DNA of 64,000 nucleotides, taken from contig NMRB01000334.1 in NCBI GenBank assembly GCA_002633025.1, forward strand, positions 282,887 through 346,886, given 5' to 3'. The notes below the pieces were generated by a model. The model was given only the letters and a program-made list of their open reading frames with translations. It ran no database searches and was not told where the DNA came from. The position numbers and the translations under genes were made by a program. This DNA is from Notospermus geniculatus (lineage: Eukaryota; Nemertea; Pilidiophora; Heteronemertea; Lineidae). Position 1 is the stretch's first letter. Every line of letters begins with the position of its first letter. Of this stretch, positions 41,501-50,089 are shown piece after piece.

Positions 41501-43604
41501 ATCGGGTCATCAGCACTTGGAATAGTCTAGAAGACCAGTCAACAGGATATCGAAATCCTCCGACGTTGTTTATGATGGTGATGATGATGAAGACACATTA
41601 ACTTTTTTCAGATGGATCATTCTGAAACCGTGTTCCGGCGAAGAAAGGGATGACCAGATGCTACATTTTGATAGTTTCAAAGGCCTCTTCATTATCTTAT
41701 CTGGGTTCACAGTCGCGTCATTCCTGGTTCTCGCCGTCAAACTCATTGGTCTTAAACTGAAGGAGCGAAATTCATCGGTACGAGTCAAGAATACATTTTT
41801 TGACTTCATTGTTTGGTGATAAAGCTGAATAAACGAGACTCCCCAGAATGGGACCTTATTCACGAAGCCCCCGTGACTCTACGGAGTGCGTAAATTATTA
41901 TTAGTGTGGTTTCGCAAATCTGACGAAACACAGCACGAAATACGAAATTGGTCTTCATTTCCATGACGTAATGTATTTCAGGAGATGGTTGGCCCAACAA
42001 TATTGCCTGCTGCAAGAGCGTCTTTGAGCGTATGACGTTAGACAGATAGAGTTACGGTGTATATTACCATAAAGGAATCAACCATAAAGGTTCAACTGAC
42101 AAATTTAGCATTTTATAAATGTGGACAATATCCCTTTAAAACCCAACAGATTTGCATTCTGACGTTTCCATGTGATAGGCAAGACCCTTCTGCACATTCA
42201 CTGCAAATTTTGTTGAATTCCGACTGGTTGATCTTATGATACAAAAGGTCTGAATTAATGAGAACCCCACGAACGATTTGTGTTCAGGGTCATCGGTGTA
42301 CATTTGAATAGGCTGACGTACATTTGTACATGGAACACTAATTGTGCTGAAAATAGCTCAGTTATCGTCAGAAATGGAATTCAAAGCATCATGTAGGCAG
42401 GTTCATGTACCTCTTCACCACAAAAAAAGTTGAAGCTCGTGCCTATTACGTAAGGCAAAATTCAGGCAGTGAGAGACATCTGGTGGCAACACAGGAAGTG
42501 TATCCCTCAGTAAGCTCATCGTTCGCAGTTAAACCTTTATGGTTGATTCCTTTATGATATTACATGTACTTTGTAATATTTATCTTTCGTTTGCACCTCG
42601 TAGATACGAAGTGGAAAATTTTCAAATTCAAGATGCACCATAACTCTCTCGATCTTACATAATATGCTAAAATACACGGCAGGGACTTTTGTGGTAGCAA
42701 CCATTTCCTGAAATACATTACGTCATGGAACCTGTTGTTCAATAGCGAGTTTTCGCAAAGCCCCCTAAACGCCAACGCGAACGTCTGTCCTTTTGTTCGG
42801 TGCTCTCTTCGTGGCATCGAACAATGGGATTGGCGTTCGCGTTGGCGTTTCGGGGGCTTTGCGAAAACTCCCTATTATCAGCCCGACAAAGGATTTGCCT
42901 AACCTTAAAGTTACGGGAAGGAGTTTTCGCAAAGCCCCCGAAACGCCAACGCGAACGCCAAACCCATTGTTCGATGCCACGAAGAGAGCACCGAACAAAA
43001 GGATAGACGTTCGCGTTGGCGTTTCGGGGGCTTTGCGAAAATAATATGGAGTTTTCGCAAAGCCCCCGAAACGCCAACGCGAACGCCAAACCCATTGTTC
43101 GATGCCGCGAAGACAGCACCGAACAAAAGGGTAGACGTTCGCGTTGGCGTTTCGGGGGCTTAGCGAAAACTCCCTAATAAGCTCCGTGGTCCGTTGGCGA
43201 AGAATCCGTTAACATGAGCAATATTCTTCGTGCCGTAGTATCCGGAGTGAAAAATTCCACTTTTGTCGCATTTTGCTTTCAGGAAAATAAGGAAAGGAGG
43301 TCAACTGCCGAAAACGGCGGTGATGTTGACGGTGTTGTGAATTCAGGTATGAGAACGTCTTGTTAGAGAGATTAGGCCTACGCTTGTCAGCTTTCAGGGG
43401 TTCTCTGGAAATCCACTCCGACAGATAAAGGTTGATGACGTCAGATTTCCATTTGAATCTTCAAGAGTGAGTAGTGTAGGCCTAATGAATTCGCGTTTTG
43501 GAAACATTTGGATTCCTTTTATTTCTTCTCCAGAAGGCACCCATTGGAACGAAGCGTTTGACGACACAGTCTTTGACCCGATGGAAGGAGAAGAGGATAC
43601 CTGA
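29480..43604 (+). CDS. Ionotropic glutamate receptor-like gene, copy B (open frame, reduced amino-terminal domain)
   Basis: Exons: 29480-29585, 30338-30556, 32580-32749, 33849-34052, 34834-34980, 36557-36778, 37644-38001, 40019-40330, 41014-41170, 41612-41777, 43283-43346, 43534-43604. They sum to 2196 bases, one frame of 731 codons plus stop. The architecture matches copy A except that copy A's exons 3, 5 and 6 have no counterpart. Because those exons are phase-symmetric the frame survives. Ligand-binding lobes, M1, pore, M3 (CYTGNLASF) and M4 are all present. The carboxylate-binding Arg is kept, while the usual Ser-Thr pair and acidic residue of S2 are not. It may belong to one of the non-vertebrate glutamate-receptor classes, but placing it needs a tree. 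A 246-base gap (31882-32127) lies in an intron. Confidence 0.8.
29817..30318. mobile_element. TA-flanked (Tc1/mariner-like) non-autonomous element
   Basis: TA at 29815-29816 and 30319-30320 flank ends cactggtggacagaaata and complement, with repeats running about 50 bases. It sits in copy B intron 1 just before the exon 2 acceptor and is absent from copy A. Confidence 0.82.
30338..30556 (+). CDS. iGluR-like B exon 2: amino-terminal domain
   Basis: Acceptor atttccag; [40 protein letters not shown], donor G|GTAAGT. Phase 1-1, 73 codons, no stop. It is the intact form of the frameshifted copy A exon. Confidence 0.85.
31060..31087 (+). pseudogene. Remnant of exon 3 in iGluR-like B
   Basis: The short stretch ending agcagcatagggc|gtaagt matches the 3' end and donor of copy A's exon 3 (17573-17600). 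Everything upstream is unrelated, so the rest of the exon has been deleted or replaced. Confidence 0.65.
31617..31765. mobile_element. Small MITE
   Basis: Arms gggtcttggttgcgacacca and complement around a short loop. Confidence 0.75.
31882..32127. other. Assembly gap (N)
   Basis: A run of 246 N in an intron of copy B. Confidence 0.99.
32580..32749 (+). CDS. iGluR-like B exon: AEELQ segment
   Basis: [20 protein letters not shown] and [18 protein letters not shown], donor GTAGGT. Same length (170 bases) and phases as copy A exon 4. Confidence 0.85.
32836..32970. mobile_element. Small MITE
   Basis: Arms gctgcaatcacatagagc-type and complement (acacgctacacggacgcgcc / ggcgtgtccctgtagcgtgt). Confidence 0.75.
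32981..33065. repeat. (ATTCA)n-type tail followed by retroposon-like end
   Basis: Four repeats of aattc lead into aaatatgtttattgcgccttgc, the look of a LINE/SINE 3' end in reverse orientation. Confidence 0.5.
33430..33490. repeat. (TG)n microsatellite
   Basis: About 60 bases of tg with occasional ta and cg interruptions, in a copy B intron. Confidence 0.95.
33849..34052 (+). CDS. iGluR-like B exon: start of ligand-binding region
   Basis: [38 protein letters not shown], donor GTACGT; 68 codons, phase 0-0. Confidence 0.82.
34834..34980 (+). CDS. iGluR-like B exon: NLSVAAGMP segment
   Basis: [20 protein letters not shown] ... VNIVVVL, donor GTACGT; 49 codons, phase 0-0. Confidence 0.83.
35145..36498. 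mobile_element. Array of five related inverted-repeat elements joined at TTAA-like sites
   Basis: Approximate units 35145-35496, 35501-35744, 35749-35995, 35996-36156, 36161-36498. Each has ends like ggcgcacacgagcgact and complement; junctions read ccctttaaggg, ccctttaaagc, gctttatgg, ccctttaaggg. Interiors share gcgacatcactgat and aaaaatatgttcagtcgc. Non-coding. It fills the intron before the S1 exon of copy B. Confidence 0.8.
36557..36778 (+). CDS. iGluR-like B exon: ligand-binding lobe S1
   Basis: [60 protein letters not shown]; donor GTAAGT. Same 222-base length as copy A exon 9. Confidence 0.9.
37137..37232 (-). repeat. tRNA-like SINE head
   Basis: The minus strand shows box A-like tagtggttaaggcg and box B-like gggttcgaatc with spacing of a long-variable-arm tRNA, but the acceptor stem does not pair. 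I read it as a tRNA-derived SINE, not a tRNA gene. Confidence 0.5.
37644..38001 (+). CDS. iGluR-like B exon: S1 end, M1 and pore
   Basis: [32 protein letters not shown]1 [20 protein letters not shown], pore [18 protein letters not shown]. The opening RADLAIG is closer to the family pattern than copy A's TAVLAIG. Donor G|GTGGGT. Confidence 0.92.
38592..38886. mobile_element. MITE 'ggcccgtttatacagagcgcgac'
   Basis: Ends aaaggcccgtttatacagag and complement with extra internal copies of gtgtataaacg. It lies in the first but not the second copy of the duplicated B segment. Confidence 0.8.
39072..39312 (+). pseudogene. Partial tandem copy of the B pore exon
   Basis: 241 bases almost identical to 37761-38001, covering M1 and the pore up to the same TTCAG|GTGGGT donor. 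It lacks the first 117 bases and any acceptor, because it is joined directly to intron sequence (gtgcataa). It is unlikely to be spliced in. Confidence 0.85.
40019..40330 (+). CDS. iGluR-like B exon: M3 and S2
   Basis: [54 protein letters not shown]; donor T|GTAGGT as in copy A. Confidence 0.9.
40530..40620. repeat. (TAA)n retroposon tail nested in a MITE
   Basis: Seven or so aat repeats followed by tttttgtatagcgcacaatg and ctctgtgcgctttacaata, a common 3' end of non-LTR elements in marine invertebrates. Confidence 0.55.
41014..41170 (+). CDS. iGluR-like B exon: S2
   Basis: [40 protein letters not shown]; acceptor tttttcaag, donor CG|GTACGT. Confidence 0.88.
41612..41777 (+). CDS. iGluR-like B exon: M4
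   Basis: [20 protein letters not shown] and M4 [20 protein letters not shown], identical in M4 to copy A. Confidence 0.92.
41904..42724. mobile_element. MITE interrupted by another TIR element
   Basis: Outer halves 41904-42060 and 42562-42724 belong to the gaggtttcgcaaatctgacg family. The insert 42067-42556 is the aaaggaatcaaccataaag family (compare 14638-15124). The join restores cggtgtatatta...atttatctttcg seen in other copies. Confidence 0.82.
42747..43172. mobile_element. Cluster of three hairpin MITEs
   Basis: Copies at 42747-42871, 42921-43041 and 43049-43172 share ends gagttttcgcaaagcccccg and complement and an inner ttgttcgatgcca. Two more lie at 58391-58505 and 58509-58632. Their open frames in several phases are by-products of symmetry. 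Confidence 0.88.
43283..43346 (+). CDS. iGluR-like B exon: cytoplasmic tail
   Basis: [20 protein letters not shown], donor G|GTATGA, phase 0 to 1. Confidence 0.75.
43534..43604 (+). CDS. iGluR-like B last exon
   Basis: Acceptor cttctccag; [20 protein letters not shown] then EDT and TGA. A short acidic tail closes the 731-codon frame. Confidence 0.8.
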
Positions 43605-45987
43605 CCGTCTGCCATTCTGGGGATTTATTATTTTTTAAGTTCATATCTCTTTTATCATAATGCGTACAAGCCGTATGTGTTTGTTGTCAACCAAGGGTTC
43701 ATTTTCCGTAAACTGCGGATAGCTGCATCTACATGTAGATTAATCTACATGTAACGTTAGGTTCGAATGTTAGTTCCATTTTCAAATCAGCGCTTTTTCA
43801 TTTCACCTCTTTCATAGCATTCCATTGCCCTCACGTGTTCAGGGCGAAACTATGTGGACAGGTTATTCATATGGATTATTTGAAGTTTCTCTCAAATGTT
43901 GAAATTGACGATATGAATTTTGACTTTATACCATTTCGAAGTATGTGACCCAATCTACAACAGCAACACAAGCACAGACAATCTTGACATTGTTCCTTCC
44001 AAGTTCAGAATATAGCCGTCCGATCATTTTTGTTGTAGTTGCAATGAAATGTGTCGAGTGGAAGCTGGGTGTAATGCCTGTGTATACAAATTGGCATTTG
44101 TGTTACGCCGTTTTTACACGTACGCAATCGTTTTATTTGTAATTCGTCATAAATTGCAAATCAAAGAAGCAATTACTTGAATAATTGGCGCACCTCCTAT
44201 ATGTGCATACATGAATAATGTGGTTCATAGGCCTAATTTGCGATGTGATTTATACATCTATTTGTACCCAGACATGAAGCGTCTGCTTATGATGTTTATG
44301 ATAGTGTGCTCATTTTTATAGACATTTGGACCTACATGTACATGTAGTTTTCGTAAAAGTAAAGTCGTCTCCGAATTTCGCCAAATTTTAAATGTTATTA
44401 CTGTAAATGAGCGATATTAACTTATTATTAAAAATATTAAATATGTATTTCATTTTCCTCCGGCACCAAAATTGGAGGAGAATTATTATCTCACATAAAC
44501 AGTGTAGTCGGAGGCTCGTTGCATATATTAAAAAGGGACCTAGTGGCGGACATCTTTGCCAGGAAGCCACAGCTTACCTCCAAAGGATGTCGATATAGAG
44601 GGTAGCTGTTAGCAGGACAACGATCACTGTGGTGCTTTGACTCTGAGTGCCGACCGACGGCAAGGCCTTATGATTAAAAAAATTACATGTAGAAATCATA
44701 TGCCTGACCACGGCGATTTTGCCCCATTTTCCGCCGGCCCCAAATTTGTTGGAGAATTATTAAAATCTCACATAACAACAGCCTGAGGCTTGTTGCAGAT
44801 GTTGATAGTTGTAGTTTAACTTCAGCTATTCCGACCGGTTCAAATGGGCGGCTTTTGGGGGGGGCAGAGTTCATGGCGATGAAATTTATGTACAGCATCG
44901 TAAATAATACATGTAAGTAAAAATGGTTATTTTATACAATTCGTGAGGCTTGCTTTTCATTTGTCATTAAGGCCTAAATATGTGTAATCAGGTTTTTACT
45001 TCAACTTATTAGCACTTATCATTATTTTCGACGTGGAGATGTATGTCAAAACACCATTAAAAAGTGATTTTGTCATGAAAATGCTAGGTCACCCTCTTTC
45101 GGTTCTAGTTTTGTCATTCATTATAACAAGATGAAATAACAGTTATTTACATGTATATGTCTGCGAGCGACCGATTAAATAGAAAATATTTAAACGCTTA
45201 TCCTCCATGAATTCGTGGCAGTTTACGACCTGACATCAGGAGTGCCGGATCACCGAGGACGTGGAAATTTGAAGCGAGGGGATTGGTCAGTATTTTCAAA
45301 GGAAATGTGCTTTATCCGATATTTGTTGGCTTTTTAGTGTTAAATGGCAGAATTTGCCTCCGAAATGAAGTCTCAATAGTCTCATTGCCGTGCTACCACG
45401 CCTCGGAATCCTACGATTCCGACCCGAGTTCAGAGTGAAGGGCGTGTCGGATCTTTTCAGGTGTACAAAATGAATCTCGCCACATTACACAGTCATGAGC
45501 TTTCCAATAATATGGACGTTTAGAAATCAAACAACAAAAGTAAACTTTGCGACGACGTTATTTTTCATACTGCACATTAACCAGATGTTATATTGCATTT
45601 TCGGTACAAAAATAACGTTGTCGTCGAAGTTTACCTTTACTTTTAATTTCTAAACCTCCCTATTGTCTTGGTATTTACGTAATGCCAAACAGATATAAAG
45701 GGCAGTTTACACATGCAACTTTTCATATGCAACCTCATGCAACTTGTTGCATAAACCTGATGAGACCAAGAAGTTTCATCAAAGTTGCATGTGTAAACGG
45801 GCATGCAACTTGTTGCAAGTGGATCACGCTGGATGTTGCAATGTGTAAACGTCACAGGTAGACTGTGACGTCACAGATAAACGTCACAGGTAGACTGCAA
45901 CAAGTTGCAGGTTGCAACAACTTGCGACCTTGTGTAATCCGCCCTTAACTCACTTTGAAACTATCCTTACAGACCAGACAGCACCAG
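43605..45987. other. Intergenic region
   Basis: No gene recognised. It holds an imperfect direct duplication (about 44455-44530 and 44727-44805, sharing ggagaattatta and ctcacataa), one copy of the ggaggtttagaaatcaaacg MITE, and at about 45695-45950 an inverted-repeat element based on gcaacttgttgca. Confidence 0.6.
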
Positions 45988-47451
45988 ATGATGAATTCCG
46001 TGTCGATCTTGATTTTTGCGCTGATGGTCGCCTATTGTTACGCGGCCGGTCGGCAGAGCCTAGTCGACCGCTTCTGGAGTGACGTCAGTGACCTCAGCGG
46101 TCCAGAGGAAGTGGAAAAGGAGAGAGAACGGATGACGAACAGCTTACGAGAAGGTAAAGCGAGTGCAACGAGGGTCAAAAACGGGCGGGTGGGATGTTTG
46201 TGGAATTTGTTGGTTGGTCGAGACGTACGGGAGAATCCAACTTACCTCGACGCGAGTCCAAGAACCTTATTCACAAAGCTCCCGTAACTTTAAGGGAGCA
46301 CGCAAATCCTTTGTCAGGTTGACAGAGAACAATAGTGAGTTTAAGAAACCACGCGTTAACGCTAACGCTAACGTTAATGACATCATTTTGACGTCACATC
46401 GAATGAATTCGTTGTATTTCTTCTGGGGGTGACGTCATTTTGACGTAATTAGCGTTAGCGTTAGCGTTAACGTTTGGTTTCTTACGGGAGCTTCGTGAAT
46501 AAGGTCCCAATAAAAAATTTCGAAGTTCTAATAATACCGTAATATAGAGGGGTAGCATAATGGTAAATGGAGCAGCTTGTATTATACCTAAGCTGTTCCA
46601 TCTACCATTATGCTACCCCTACTATTACGATATTTTTAGAACTTACAAAATTTTTATGACCTGGACTCGTGTCGAGGTAAGTTGGATTCTCCCGTATATT
46701 TTGGGAACTACAGTACTCATGTATACACTGCCTTGAGAAATTATCCCAGTATTGGGAGTATGACACTGGTATGAATGGCAAAAAGTTCTCAATTAAAGGT
46801 ACAAAGATGGCGATGGTGTGATGTTTGAACCAAACAGGTATTGGTTGCAAATATGACGAAACACGAAGTAAGAAATACGAAATTCAACTTCATTTCCAGA
46901 ACCTAATGTATTTCTGGAGATGGTTGGTACCACAAATAATGTCCCTGCTGCCAGTGCGTCTTTTAGCATACATTGTATCATGTAAAACCGAGAGAGTTAT
47001 GGTGCATCTTGGATTAAAATTTCCACTTCGTATCTACCGTAACTCTATCGGTCTATCGTCATACGCTATCGTCATACGCTCTTGCAGCAGGCGATATTTG
47101 TGGTACCAACCATCTCCTGAAATACATTACGTCACGGAAATGAAGTCCAATTCATATTTCATACTTCGTGTTTCGTCAGATTTGCGAAACCTCAGTAATA
47201 ACGATTAAGAAAATGTTTAGTGAGTTGGACATAAGCCTTATCACCAAGGCCAGTATTAAAGGTTACAGAAGTCCTAAGAATTAAAACGAGGTGTAAGATT
47301 AATTATATGGGATGTTCGTTATGAGACATCTATATCTGGGAGACGTGGGTTCATAGATTTTTTCAAATTTTCTAGCAAATAAAGGCCGCTGCGTGGGTGT
47401 TACCTGCATCAGTCACATGGCGGATATGACAATAGAGTGCGTACAGCGACG
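45988..47451 (+). CDS. Ten-cysteine secreted protein, copy 1 (truncated at a gap)
   Basis: Exon 1 (45988-46153) and exon 2 (47376-47451) are the same as in the next gene but exon 3 is missing because the sequence breaks at N 47636. Exon 1 encodes MMNSVSILIFALMVAYCYAA, a signal peptide, then a charged stretch; exon 2 has RCVGVTC and IECVQR. It differs from the next gene by isolated bases and small indels. It is most likely the other haplotype of 47693-50089 rather than a separate gene. Confidence 0.7.
46844..47200. mobile_element. MITE, 'gaggtttcgcaaatctgacg' family
   Basis: In intron 1 of copy 1; the parallel copy lies in intron 1 of gene 2 (about 48730-48986), with a few internal bases lost. 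Confidence 0.65.
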
Positions 47452-47635
47452 GTAAGAGAAGTTTTAGTTTTTCCTATTTTATTGAATAAAATACTGCAGA
47501 TAAGGCCTGAGATCTGAGTCATCTTCTCATCGATCTTGAGGTCTCGCGGTGAAGATCACCAAGTCATCTTCTCATCGATCTTGAGATCTCCCGGTGAAGA
47601 TCACCAAGTCATCTTCTCATCGATCTTGAGATCTC

Positions 47636-47636
47636 N
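47636..47636. other. Single N marking a contig join
   Basis: The sequence left of it is minisatellite; the sequence right of it repeats the region starting near 45950. Confidence 0.9.
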
Positions 47637-47692
47637 TAATGCCAAATAGATAACTCACTTTGAAACTCTCCTTACAGACTAGACAGCACCAG

Positions 47693-50089
47693 ATGATGAA
47701 TTCCGTGTCGATCTTGATTTTTGCGGTGATGGTCGCCTATTGTTACGCGGCCGGTCGGCAGAGCCTAGTCGACCGCTTCTGGAGTGACGTCAGTGACCTC
47801 AGCGGTCCAGAGGAAGTGGAAAAGGAGAGAGAACGGATGACGAACAGCTTACGAGAAGGTAAAGCGAGTGCAACGAGGGTCAAAAACGGGCGGATGGTGG
47901 GATGTTTGTGGAATTTGTTGGTTGGTCGAGACGTACGGGAGAATCCAACTTACCTCGACGCGAGTCCAGGGACCTTATTCACAATTCCCGTAACTTTAAG
48001 GGAACGCAAATCCTTTGTCAGGTTGACAGTGAACAATAGTGAGTTTAAGAAACCACACGTTAACGCTAACGCTAACGTTAATGACATCATTTTGACGTCA
48101 CATCGAATGAATTCGTTGTATTTCTTCTGGGGGTGACGTCATTTTGACGTAATTAGCGTTAGCGTTAGCGTGAACGTTTGGTTTCTTAAACTCACTAATA
48201 GCTTATCCGCAAAAGGACAATAGTTTGCACACTAGTTCTAATAACACCTTAATAAAGAGGGGTAGCATAATGGTAAATGGAGCAGCTTGTATTATGCCTA
48301 AGCTGTTCCATCAGCCATTATGCTACCCCTACTATAATACGATATTTTTAGAACTTACAAAAATTTTATGACCTGGACTCGTGTCGAGGTAAGTTGGATT
48401 CTCCCGTATATTTTGGGAACTAATACAATACTCATGTATATACATTGCCTTCAGGGGCGTCGCCATAGGGGGGGGGGGCGGGGGGCCATGCCCCCCCCCC
48501 CCCAGCTTTTGNTCATTCCCAGATGCCAGGAAAACGCATCTAAGCACGTTTAATGTTCAAATTTTCTTGGGGGAGGGCCCCAAACCCCCCCCCCCAACCC
48601 AACGGACGTGGCGACGCCCCTGGTTGAGAAATTATCCCAGTACTGGGAGTATACTGGTATGAATGGCAAAAAGTTCTCAATTACATGTAAAGGTACAAGG
48701 ATGGCGATGGTATGATGTTTGAACCAAACAGCAAATCCCTGCTGCCAGGGCGTCTTTTAGCATATCATGTAAAACCGAGAGAGTTATGGTGCATCTTGGA
48801 TTAAAATTTCCACTTCGTATCTACCGTAACTCTATCGGTCTATCGTCATACGCTAAAAGACGCTCTTGCAGCAGGCGATATTTGTGGTACCAACCATCTC
48901 CTGAAATACATGTAGATTACGTCACGGAAATGAAGTCCAATTCATATTTCATACTTCGTGTTTCGTCACATTTGCGAAACCTCAGTAATAACGATTAAGA
49001 AAATGTTTAGTGAGTTGGACATAAGCCTTATCACCAAGGCCATGCAGTATTAAAGGTTACAGAAGTCCTAAGAATTAAAACGAGGTGTAAGATTGATTAT
49101 ATGGGATGTTCGTTATGAGACATCTATATCTGGGAGACATGGGTTCATAGATTTTTTCAAATTTTCCAGCAAATAAAGGCCGCTGCGTGGGTGTTACCTG
49201 CATCAGTCACATGGCGGATATGACAATAGAGTGCGTACAGCGACGGTAAGAGAAGTTTTAGTTTTTCCTATTTTATTGAATAAAATACTGCAGATAAGGC
49301 CTGAGATCTTGAGATCTCCCGGTGAAGATCACCAAGTCATCTTCTCATCGATATTGAGATCTCCCGGTGAAGATCACCAAGTCATCTTTTCATCGATCTT
49401 GAGATCTCCCGGTGAAGATCACCAAGTCATCTTCTCATCGATCTTGAGATCTCCCGGTGAAGATCACCAAGTCATCTTGTCATCGATCTTGAGATCTCCC
49501 GGTGAAGATCACCAAGTCATCTTCTCATCGATCTTGAGGTCTCGCGGTGAAGATCACCAAGTCATCTTCTCATCGATCTTGAGGTCTCGCGGTGAAGATC
49601 ACCAAGTCATCTTCTCATCGATCTTGAGATCTCGAGGTGAAGATCACGTCATCTTCTCATCGATCTTGAGATCTCCCGGTGAAGATCACCAAGTCATCTT
49701 TCTCATCGATCTTGAGATCTCCCGGTGAAGATCACGTCATCTTCTCATCGATCTTGAGATCTCCCGGTGAAGATCACCAAGTCATCTTCTCATCGATCTT
49801 GAGGTATCCCGGTGAAGATCAGCAGGATCACAGTTATTAAAATGTTTCTAATTTTTCCAGGTGTGAACCCAACTACGCGGCATTGAAATGCTTCCGAGTC
49901 CAAAATGCCGTCCGGCAACAGACGCCATGTTACTTTGTTATGTACACAGGTGACAAGGGGGCCGAGTATCCCAAATGCTGTGATGGTTCCACAGCGTTCT
50001 GTCGCGGTGAGCCCGGGTTTGATGAGTCACAATTGCCGACATATACCCAGGAAGAGATTGATGATTGTGCTAGCATGGCTATTGATTAA
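47693..50089 (+). CDS. Ten-cysteine secreted protein, gene 2
   Basis: Exons 47693-47858, 49170-49245, 49861-50089; 471 bases, 156 aa. Signal peptide MMNSVSILIFAVMVAYCYAA, then an acidic/basic stretch (GPEEVEKERERM), then cysteines in RCVGVTC, IEC, RRCEPNYAALKC, TPCYF, EYPKCCDGSTAFCRGEP and DDC. Introns are phase 1 and phase 2, as in the other members. The last intron carries a 45-bp minisatellite. The loose order of cysteines with YPxCC recalls single-VWC secreted proteins, but I would not assign it. Function unknown. Confidence 0.82.
48454..48621. mobile_element. Polymorphic TIR element with poly-G/poly-C arms
   Basis: Ends caggggcgtcgccat and complement (gtggcgacgcccctg), arms containing runs of G and C, one N at 48512. 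The matching place in the other copy (about 46737) has no insertion. Confidence 0.8.
49304..49822. repeat. 45-bp minisatellite, about 11-12 copies
   Basis: Unit of type gatcttgagatctcccggtg + aagatcaccaagtcatcttc + tcatc. Variant units have gaggtctcgcgg. Two to three copies end copy 1 at 47510-47635. Because 45 is a multiple of three, it makes a false open frame of 165 codons. Confidence 0.95.

Noticed and set aside
42739-43126. Several overlapping open frames of 70-126 codons
   Set aside because: They come from GC-rich palindromic MITEs that lack stops on both strands; the same peptides appear at 58311-58750.
46154-46432. Extension of the cysteine-rich exon 1 past its donor
   Set aside because: The open frame runs into MITE sequence; all other members splice at the equivalent GAAG|GTAAA or GCAG|GTA site in phase 1.
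49231-49728. 165-codon open frame
   Set aside because: It is the 45-bp minisatellite read through; the unit length keeps any frame open. No splice signals or homology.
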